From the NCBI GenBank assembly GCA_052387335.1, contig JBQTJH010000023.1, positions 1 to 5,873 on the forward strand: DNA of 5,873 nt, in the 5' to 3' direction. Position 1 is the stretch's first letter; the number at the start of each line of letters is the position of its first letter. Both the position numbers and the translations under genes were made by a program. Source of the DNA: Panacagrimonas sp052387335. GTDB taxonomy: Bacteria > Pseudomonadota > Gammaproteobacteria > Nevskiales > Nevskiaceae. The notes below the pieces were generated by a model. That model was not told the origin of the DNA. It was given only the letters and a program-made list of their open reading frames with translations, and searched no databases. Shown one piece after another: positions 1 through 5,873 of this stretch.

Positions 1-2067
1 GAGAATCTGCATCACCTCTACGTCGGCGGGAGTGCCTCTGAAGAGGGTTTTGAGAAGCAACGGCTGGCCGTGCAGCGCCCGAAGGGAAACGGGTGCAGCG
101 CTTTCGTAATCGACCCGCATCAACCCCGCGCTATTGAGCTTCCGCTCAACCGTAGGACTTATGAAATAGAAAGCATCGTCGATGGTGGGAACGCGATTGC
201 GCGCAAAGATGAGGCACCACGGCGCTTGGACATTGGGCCAGACCTCCTGCATCCGCAGCGCCGCGCCATTGAGAACTCCGGTCACCTGTACCGCACTGAA
301 GAGCGCGTCTCTGGCGGCGGCGCCGTGAGCCTGCCGTTTGAACAGCAAGCGCGCGTGCATCGCGAGCGCTATGACGCCATCCTGGGCCTTCGCCCATTCC
401 GTGGCCTTCCAGGCAAAGGCCAGGTCGGGTACCCGATCCGGATTTCGGTAACTCGCGGCAACCGCTTTGAGCTTGTCGGGGACGGCCGACATCGACGCGC
501 GCTGATTCGCGATGCGGCGAATTTCGGCTTGAGCAGCCTTGTTCAAACCAGCACCCTTCGCGCCATCGGGCCAGGATGTCCATGGAGGGTTCCCTACGAC
601 CAGATCGAAGCGGTTCTTGAACGCCGTGGGCACGGAGTCCCCCAGGCTTCCGAGAATGTGTGGATTGGGGTGACGCTCGTGCGGCTTTCTTACCAGGACC
701 AGAACGCTGTCCTCACCGATCATGGGATCGAACGCCATGTCGGTGAAATCCTGCGGACTCGGATCCAGCTCGAGCGCTGTGAGGTACAAAGACAGTGCCG
801 CGAGACGGAGGGCAGCTTCATTGATGTCCATGCCTCGGACCTGGCGGTACAGAATTCCACGCAGTTCCTTCCGGGTCGGAGCGCGCTTCTTCGCCCTCCA
901 AAATTCCGCTACCAGCCTGCGGTACGCCAGACCGAGAAAAACGCCCCCGCCTGCCGCTGGGTCAAGCAGATGCGCTTCATGCGGCTTGCACTTCAGAGCT
1001 GGCCAGGCCTGGTCGAGCATGTAGGCGGCGATCGCTCGTGGCGTGTAGTGGATGCTCTCCAGGTCGGCTAGGGATTTCTTCTTCTTTTTCTTCTTGGACT
1101 CATCGACCTTTTCAGCATCAGGCTTGTCTGAGTCCTCGAACGGCCCATGCTCGTGAGCAAATTGTTCGTAGACCTCGCTGAGCAGCCCGATCGGCACATG
1201 CGCAAAATCGACGTGCTCCCAAGTCTCCTTGATAAGCAGCTGGCCATCTGGTGCGTGGTAAAGGATGTTCGAGAGCACCTGAAAAATCTCGGGTGCTTCG
1301 CGATGCAATTCGCGGAAGTACGTCCGGTAGCTCTTGTCAGCGAGCGGCAATAACTCGCCGTTGAATGTACTGTCCTGCCAGTTGCAGGCCAGCGCAGCTT
1401 TGTCCGGCGTTGAAAAGCAGCTTTGGAAATCGCCTTCAAAAGTCGGGAACGATTTTCGGTTCATCAGACCGCGATCAATCAAGAACCGCGCGAACAAAGC
1501 TCGGCCGACCAACGATAGCACTGGGTCGGGTTTTGCCCTGAACGGAGGAAGCGCCAGCAGGTCTCGACTGGCCTTGGTCACCAGTTTGAACAATAGATCG
1601 TGAAACGAGGTCTCTTCGGCCCCGCGCTGCAGATCTTTTCTCCGACCGACAATGAGATCTTGCAGGAAGAGCTGCGCATCCTTGTCACTGCGGCTGATCG
1701 CCACAGGGGGCGGAAGAGTCGTCGACAGCCCGACCGGGTAGATCGACAACTGCCCTGGGGTGATGACGGCAAGCCAAGCCCGATCTCCACGACATGCGAG
1801 CTTTTTGCGGAGCGCCTGCAACTGCGTTGACCGAACGTCTAATGCAGACGACATAGCGTCCGCGCGAATCACGTACATCAGCGGCCGCTGATCAAACTCG
1901 ATCACTGCCGACAACGAAATCTTCTGTGTCCGCTCCCAATCCAGGCTGACGCCGTGAATCAGATCGCGATAATCGATGTTGTCCGCACCGGACGAATCAA
2001 GCCAGCGAACAGAGGCTGCACTCGCGCCGAATGCTGCAAGATCCGCTTCCAGTGCTGTCTTGTTCAT
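1..2067 (-). CDS. Eco57I/type IIG-like N6-adenine DNA methyltransferase (possible restriction-modification protein), 3' end missing
   Basis: The frame starts at ATG 2067 and stays open for 689 codons to the left edge, so the C-terminus is missing. Visible motifs: residues 340-343 HYTP (motif X-like, entering the methylase domain), 369-375 DPAAGGG (motif I, SAM binding), 412-416 GMDIN (motif II/III region), 493-496 NPPW preceded by DLVVG (motif IV, catalytic for adenine N6 methylation), then a 'VPDLAFAW...VIALAMHARLL' stretch (546-575) and 'APWCLIFAR' (615-623), typical of this family. The motif order X-I-IV is that of gamma-class enzymes. The first ~320 residues resemble the N-terminal regions of type IIG fusion enzymes, but I see no convincing PD-(D/E)xK nuclease triad, so cleavage activity is uncertain. 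A run of seven lysines (325-331) links this region to the methylase domain. The ATG overlaps the stop of the upstream MerR-like gene (ATGA), which implies translational coupling. Methyltransferase assignment is firm; restriction or defence function is inference. It could also be an orphan methylase or one subunit of a larger defence locus. Confidence 0.88.
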   Translation of the reverse strand, partial: MNKTALEADLAAFGASAASVRWLDSSGADNIDYRDLIHGVSLDWERTQKISLSAVIEFDQRPLMYVIRADAMSSALDVRSTQLQALRKKLACRGDRAWLAVITPGQLSIYPVGLSTTLPPPVAISRSDKDAQLFLQDLIVGRRKDLQRGAEETSFHDLLFKLVTKASRDLLALPPFRAKPDPVLSLVGRALFARFLIDRGLMNRKSFPTFEGDFQSCFSTPDKAALACNWQDSTFNGELLPLADKSYRTYFRELHREAPEIFQVLSNILYHAPDGQLLIKETWEHVDFAHVPIGLLSEVYEQFAHEHGPFEDSDKPDAEKVDESKKKKKKKSLADLESIHYTPRAIAAYMLDQAWPALKCKPHEAHLLDPAAGGGVFLGLAYRRLVAEFWRAKKRAPTRKELRGILYRQVRGMDINEAALRLAALSLYLTALELDPSPQDFTDMAFDPMIGEDSVLVLVRKPHERHPNPHILGSLGDSVPTAFKNRFDLVVGNPPWTSWPDGAKGAGLNKAAQAEIRRIANQRASMSAVPDKLKAVAASYRNPDRVPDLAFAWKATEWAKAQDGVIALAMHARLLFKRQAHGAAARDALFSAVQVTGVLNGAALRMQEVWPNVQAPWCLIFARNRVPTIDDAFYFISPTVERKLNSAGLMRVDYESAAPVSLRALHGQPLLLKTLFRGTPADVEVMQIL

Positions 2068-2540
2068 GATCGCCTGCCTGCGGCCCGGGGACGGCGCGCA
2101 ATGTCCGCGAGACCGAGCTTCATCTCGCCTTGCAGCGGTATCACTTCAACATTGAGGATGCGATTGACGGACTCCCAAGCCTTCCAGATCGGAACTTGAA
2201 TGCTGATCGCATCGTCGGTCGGCCTATCAGCAACGCTCCAGCCAGCATCGAAAAGCAAGTAGACAGGTCGGCGATGGCCTGCAGGAGCTGGCCGTGCGAT
2301 CGTCTTGTACAGATCAGCTGACACAGGCTTGATCGTTTCGATGCTCAGACCCGACGCGATGAGCATTTTTACAGCGAACAAGAAGGCGAGGTCTGAAACC
2401 GAGTATTCGTTTGCACACCGAGGCTCGGTGGGTCGAGTCGCGAAGGGTTCCAACTCACTCACCCATCGCCGCAGGAGATGCGGCGGAGCTTCCAGCGCTG
2501 CCTCCAATGCGGCTCTCCTGAAAACACGTCCTAGGGTCAT
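2064..2540 (-). CDS. MerR-like helix-turn-helix protein, coupled to the methyltransferase gene
   Basis: This 158-residue protein has no family I can name with certainty. Residues ~10-33 form a helical stretch ending in 'LLRRWVSELEPF', and residues 46-71 read YSVSDLAFLFAVKMLIASGLSIETIK. That combination (LRRW, then Y-S-x-x-D-L, a long helix, and GLS-x-E-x-I) matches the pattern of the winged-helix MerR DNA-binding domain. The C-terminal half (~90-158) holds 'RPVYLLFDAGWSV' and 'IQVPIWKAWESVNRIL' and resembles no ligand-binding domain I recognise; the tail is arginine-rich. The stop overlaps the ATG of the methyltransferase by 4 bp, so the two are one transcription unit. A likely role is regulator of the pair, analogous to controller proteins of restriction-modification systems but with a different fold. 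A direct role in DNA recognition or defence is also possible. The ATG at 2540 has only a weak purine-rich ribosome site; the frame is open upstream to a TGA at 2580-2582 with no better start. Confidence 0.75.
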   Translation of the reverse strand: MTLGRVFRRAALEAALEAPPHLLRRWVSELEPFATRPTEPRCANEYSVSDLAFLFAVKMLIASGLSIETIKPVSADLYKTIARPAPAGHRRPVYLLFDAGWSVADRPTDDAISIQVPIWKAWESVNRILNVEVIPLQGEMKLGLADIARRPRAAGRRS

Positions 2541-2564
2541 GGGCTCGTCGCTCGCGTAGCGCGC

Positions 2565-2605
2565 TGAGTTTCGCTCAACTCAATCTGTGCGTCAATCGAC
2601 ACAGA
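2565..2605 (-). promoter_or_regulatory. Candidate promoter and dyad operators upstream of the MerR-like gene
   Basis: On the minus strand a TTGACG box (2595-2590) is followed after 17 bp by GAAACT (2572-2567), a good -35 with a poor -10, as expected for an activated promoter. Two dyads lie here. TGAGTT-N6-AACTCA (2565-2582) is a perfect 6-bp inverted repeat over the spacer and -10. TCTGTG-N10-CACAGA (2584-2605) is a perfect 6-bp inverted repeat straddling the -35. The start codon of the MerR-like gene is 25 bp downstream. The dyads are seen directly; their role as binding sites is inferred. Confidence 0.4.
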
Positions 2606-2671
2606 CTATGCTCGTATGAACCCAGTGGCAGCCGCGGCTCGCCTCATCTTTCCCCGCTCAAATCCAAAAGC

Positions 2672-2710
2672 CCAAAGAAAAACCCCCAGATCCTCATAGG
2701 AACTGGGGGT
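2672..2710 (-). terminator. Rho-independent terminator after ureG
   Basis: A perfect 8-bp stem (ACCCCCAG, 2682-2689, with CTGGGGGT, 2703-2710) encloses a 13-nt loop. On the minus strand the stem is followed directly by TTTTCTTT (2681 down to 2674). It lies about 70 bp past the ureG stop and reads in the direction of the urease operon. It would separate urease transcription from the MerR-like/methyltransferase block that follows on the same strand. The 13-nt loop is rather long, but the stem and U-tract are good. Confidence 0.75.
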
Positions 2711-2747
2711 CGGACGCCACTTCAATTGAATATCAACAGATTAACTG

Positions 2748-2777
2748 AACGCCTAGGGATCAACCCGGGCGTTTTTT
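2748..2777 (+). terminator. Possible plus-strand terminator hairpin next to the ureG stop
   Basis: AACGCC (2748-2753) pairs with GGCGTT (2768-2773), with an inner GGG/CCC pairing, and is followed on the plus strand by a run of six T (2772-2777). It has the form of an intrinsic terminator facing rightwards, against the urease genes. No plus-strand gene is recognisable to its left, so it may block antisense transcription or act as a 3'-end hairpin for the urease transcript. On the minus strand the same hairpin lacks a U-tract. A 10-bp palindrome, TTCAATTGAA, lies nearby at 2721-2730 with no known role. Confidence 0.4.
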
Positions 2778-2782
2778 GCACG

Positions 2783-3394
2783 TCATATCAGCATGCCGCG
2801 TTGTTCGATGAAGTCGATGATGGCATCCACCCCGGCGCCGGATTTGAGATTGGTGCAAACAAATGGACGCTCCCCCCGCATGCGCAGCGCATCGCGCTGC
2901 ATGACATCGATAGAGGCTCCAACATAGGGCGCGAGGTCAATCTTGTTGATCACCAGAAGGTCGGACTTGGTGATGCCTGGGCCGCCTTTGCGTGGAATTT
3001 TCTCGCCGCCTGCAACGTCGATCACGTAGAGCGTGAGATCGGACAGTTCCGGACTGAAGGTTGCAGCGAGGTTGTCGCCGCCGGACTCGATGAAGATCAG
3101 GTCCAGGTCCGGGAAGCGCTTGCTCATGCGGTCGACCGCTTCGAGATTGATCGAGGCGTCCTCGCGGATTGCGGTGTGCGGGCAGCCGCCGGTCTCCACG
3201 CCCATGATGCGTTCGGCCGGCAGCGCCTGCGCCGCCACCAGCAGGCGCTCGTCTTCCTTGGTGTAGATGTCGTTGGTGACGACAGCGAGCTGGTGATGCG
3301 CGCGCATGCGCTTGCACAGCACCTCCACCAGGGTGGTCTTGCCCGACCCGACCGGGCCGCCGACGCCGACACGCAAGGGGTTTCTGTTGTTCAT
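2783..3394 (-). CDS. ureG: Urease accessory GTPase UreG
   Basis: UreG is the SIMIBI-class GTPase that, with UreF, UreD/UreH and UreE, drives GTP-dependent nickel delivery to apo-urease in the cytoplasm. The 203-residue length is normal for the family. Visible motifs: P-loop GPVGSGKT at 13-20, the metal-binding C71-P72-H73 within VETGGCPHTAIRED, the switch-like ESGGDN at 103-108, and the guanine-specificity motif NKID at 150-153. I chose the ATG at 3394 because a GAGGAG ribosome site lies 7 nt upstream and the protein then starts MNNRNPLRVGVGGP, as usual for UreG. The longer frame from GTG 3412 would include that ribosome site as coding sequence. It is the last urease gene in the window and is followed by a terminator. 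Unlike the tight ureE/ureF junction, it sits 140 bp after ureF, with a repeat element in the gap. Confidence 0.97.
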   Translation of the reverse strand: MNNRNPLRVGVGGPVGSGKTTLVEVLCKRMRAHHQLAVVTNDIYTKEDERLLVAAQALPAERIMGVETGGCPHTAIREDASINLEAVDRMSKRFPDLDLIFIESGGDNLAATFSPELSDLTLYVIDVAGGEKIPRKGGPGITKSDLLVINKIDLAPYVGASIDVMQRDALRMRGERPFVCTNLKSGAGVDAIIDFIEQRGMLI

Positions 3395-3401
3395 CGAACG
3401 G

Positions 3402-3407
3402 CTCCTC
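3402..3407 (-). promoter_or_regulatory. Ribosome binding site that sets the ureG start
   Basis: The minus strand reads GAGGAG followed by 7 nt and then ATG (3394-3392). This strong Shine-Dalgarno match decides for the ATG at 3394 over the upstream in-frame GTG at 3412. Confidence 0.8.
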
Positions 3408-3419
3408 GGCACAAAAAAT

Positions 3420-3511
3420 CAACGCAAAGGCGCGAAGGACGCAGAGCAGAACAAGCCTCAGCGGACGCTTGCGCGTTTCGCTTTCTTTGCAAGCTTTGCG
3501 TCTTTGCGTTG
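3420..3511. repeat. Imperfect inverted-repeat element between ureF and ureG (CGCAAAG-type repeat)
   Basis: The ends CAACGCAAAG (3420-3429) and CTTTGCGTTG (3502-3511) are perfect 10-bp inverted repeats. The similarity continues inwards with mismatches: about 21 of 30 positions match between 3421-3450 and the complement of 3481-3510. Each arm is built from degenerate CGCAAAG/GCGAAGG units. From memory, intergenic repeats of this kind (ACGCAAAG-N-CGCAAAG) are dispersed in many bacterial genomes. It occupies most of the 140-bp ureF-ureG gap. On the minus strand the distal arm is followed by a T6 run (3418-3413), so folded RNA could act as an attenuator or processing site before ureG. No protein-coding role is supported. 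Confidence 0.7.
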
Positions 3512-3534
3512 GAGAGTTTTATTGCGGTCACGAA

Positions 3535-4200
3535 TCAGCTCCGGAACAGTCTCGAATACTGCGTTTCATGTGCGCCGCTGAGAATCGCGAGCATCGGCGA
3601 CTGCGTGCTCAGCGCTTCGTCAGCAAGCGTGGCCGCGCGCTGTGCCGCATCCGCAATCGGATCACGCAGGCCGAGCAGCAGGCGCTGGCCCGCGCTCTGC
3701 CCGAGCGGCACCGCCTTGAGCGCAGCCATCACCTGGTTCTCGGCCCAGGCGTAGAGATAGGCGAGCAGTCCATCGCCCGCGTCGACGCCCCAGAGCGTGC
3801 AGGCCCAGGCGTGCGCGGTGGGATAGGCGATCTCCTCAACGTCCAGCGGCGGCGCGTGACCCAGCGTGCGCATCAGCTGCACCAGCGAGTAGCCCATCTG
3901 CACGGTTTCGGCACGCAGCTCGGCGGTCTCGCGCGTCGCGAGGAAATCCTCGTTCCAGTGTGCGAGCGCGGCATGATCCTGCTGCGCACTCGCGGCGTGC
4001 AGGCGCAACCACAGCGGCGCTTCGTAGCGCGTGAGCACCAGGGTCAAGCCATCCTCGATCCAAAGCGCGGCGCTGGATTCGTCGCACACGATACCGGCGT
4101 CGTTCGCGCTCTCCCGCCCCTGCGAATAGCTGTACGCGCCGACCGGCTGGGTCGGGCTGGCCAGCTGCAGCAGGGCCGCGAGCGCGCGCGCGTCGCTCAC
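3535..4200 (-). CDS. ureF: Urease accessory protein UreF
   Basis: UreF is a helical cytoplasmic protein that bridges UreD/UreH and UreG in the urease activation complex and controls the UreG GTPase step. This copy has 221 residues, a normal size. The N-terminus (LLQLASPTQPVGAYSYSQG, about residues 10-28) is the family signature. The start is GTG at 4200, overlapping the ureE stop as GTGA, so the two are translationally coupled; the protein then begins MSDARALAALLQ, as expected. The signature normally continues S-x-G-L-E, but here it reads SQGRES, with arginine in place of the usual leucine; this may be a real variant or a base error. The C-terminus (QYSRLFRS) is also family-like. The gene is followed by the repeat-filled gap before ureG. 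Confidence 0.95.
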   Translation of the reverse strand: MSDARALAALLQLASPTQPVGAYSYSQGRESANDAGIVCDESSAALWIEDGLTLVLTRYEAPLWLRLHAASAQQDHAALAHWNEDFLATRETAELRAETVQMGYSLVQLMRTLGHAPPLDVEEIAYPTAHAWACTLWGVDAGDGLLAYLYAWAENQVMAALKAVPLGQSAGQRLLLGLRDPIADAAQRAATLADEALSTQSPMLAILSGAHETQYSRLFRS

Positions 4201-4757
4201 GACGAGGCGCGGAACTGCGCACGTGAAAAATCTGGCACGGTGCGCGCATGTGCCTCGCGTGACAGCAGCTCGCCGATCACGCCGCCGCTGGCATCGTGAT
4301 CGTGACGGTGGCCGCCGCCGTAGGCACCGGCTTCGGGTTCGAACGGCGCGGTGATGTCGTGGATGGCAACGCCGAGCCCGAGCAGCATGTCGCGCAGCAC
4401 CGGGTCGCGCTCCAGGCGCAGCGCGCGCGGGGCGAGCTGCAGCGGCACATGGCGATTGCCGAGATGGTAGGCGGCGCGCATCAGATCGAAGTGCGGGTCG
4501 CTTGCGCCATCGGCGGCACGCACCTCATGCAGCGCCTCGGCCGCGGCGATGACCTGGATCTCGCCGCCCGCGTCGTCGAGCAGCACGTCGCCGCCGTGCA
4601 GCACGGTGCCGCGCGGCAGGAACAGGCCGGCCTCGGAACCATCGTCGAGCCGCACGCGCAGGCGGCTCTTGCAGCGCTCGGCATACGGAAGAACGACGTG
4701 GCGGGCCGGGGCGCAAGGCGTATCTCCGGCTTCGCGCTTGAGGGCAATGCGCAGCAT
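4197..4757 (-). CDS. ureE: Urease accessory nickel chaperone UreE
   Basis: UreE is a homodimeric cytoplasmic metallochaperone that carries nickel to the UreDFG-apo-urease complex. The 186-residue protein starts at ATG 4757, 11 bp after the ureC stop. The N-terminal domain (about 1-72, with RLRVRLDDGSEAGLFLPRGT and HGGDVLLDDAG) is the UreE peptide-binding-like domain. The C-terminal metal-binding domain carries FDLMRAAYHLGNRHVPLQ (about 90-107), with the conserved H98 and H103. A short histidine-rich stretch GGGHRHDHD (147-155) gives three further histidines, followed by an unusual ~30-residue tail. A longer frame reaching back to 5381 is open, but it overlaps ureC in another frame and would not be UreE-like before MLRIALK, so I reject it. 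A weak GAGAG ribosome site overlaps the end of ureC. Confidence 0.95.
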   Translation of the reverse strand: MLRIALKREAGDTPCAPARHVVLPYAERCKSRLRVRLDDGSEAGLFLPRGTVLHGGDVLLDDAGGEIQVIAAAEALHEVRAADGASDPHFDLMRAAYHLGNRHVPLQLAPRALRLERDPVLRDMLLGLGVAIHDITAPFEPEAGAYGGGHRHDHDASGGVIGELLSREAHARTVPDFSRAQFRASS

Positions 4758-4768
4758 GGAACCGGCTC

Positions 4769-5873
<1,105 letters not shown>

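Noticed and set aside
70..1071. Long plus-strand open frame of 333 codons
   Set aside because: It lies antisense to the methyltransferase frame, which shows the full set of family motifs. The plus-strand translation has no recognisable domain and low-complexity composition typical of a shadow frame.
1075..1095. AAG/AAA tract encoding seven lysines as a frameshift or phase-variation site
   Set aside because: The tract is a mixed AAG/AAA repeat whose unit length is 3, so unit changes keep the frame. The canonical A-AAA-AAG slippery heptamer is absent because G precedes AAAAAG. It reads best as a flexible linker.
3395..3412. GTG at 3412 as the ureG start
   Set aside because: It would place the GAGGAG ribosome site inside the coding sequence and add six residues not typical of UreG; the ATG at 3394 is better.
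2726..4299. Long plus-strand frames across ureG and ureF
   Set aside because: They are antisense to unambiguous UreG and UreF and cross the repeat element; their translations show no family features.

Overview
The window looks like chromosomal DNA of a GC-rich proteobacterium, probably a beta- or gammaproteobacterium. I judge this from the GC-rich codon use and the style of the urease proteins; it is not a firm taxonomic call. Everything I can support as a gene lies on the minus strand. Read in the direction of transcription (right to left), there are two blocks: the distal part of a urease operon, ureC-ureE-ureF-ureG (about 5873 to 2783), then an accessory two-gene block (2540 to 1) that looks like a DNA-modification or phage-defence locus.

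Urease block. The C-terminal two thirds of UreC (catalytic alpha subunit) enters from the right edge with all nickel ligands and the active-site flap cysteine intact. UreE (nickel metallochaperone), UreF and UreG (GTPase maturation factors) follow. ureC/ureE are 11 bp apart and ureE/ureF overlap by 4 bp, but ureF and ureG are separated by a 140-bp gap. That gap is filled by an imperfect inverted-repeat element, which ends in a T-run just before the ureG ribosome binding site. A second, unrelated palindromic repeat sits inside ureC, where it adds about 8 residues in frame to a loop. A good intrinsic terminator (2672-2710) follows ureG. ureA, ureB and ureD, if present, would lie to the right of the window.

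Accessory block. A 158-residue protein with a MerR-like DNA-binding domain overlaps by an ATGA junction with a long reading frame (at least 689 codons, open to the left edge). That frame carries the motifs of a gamma-class N6-adenine DNA methyltransferase of the Eco57I/type IIG sort: HYTP, DPAAGGG, GMDIN and NPPW. It is the largest gene in the window. Because it has no stop inside the window, it is easily missed among shorter shadow frames. The block is visibly less GC-rich than the urease genes, which suggests it was acquired separately. Upstream of the MerR-like gene are two adjacent dyads around a candidate promoter, consistent with (but not proving) autoregulation of a restriction-modification-like operon.

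The most interesting items are the MerR-like/methyltransferase pair with its operator-like region, and the two mobile-type palindromic repeats, one in the coding sequence of ureC and one between ureF and ureG.
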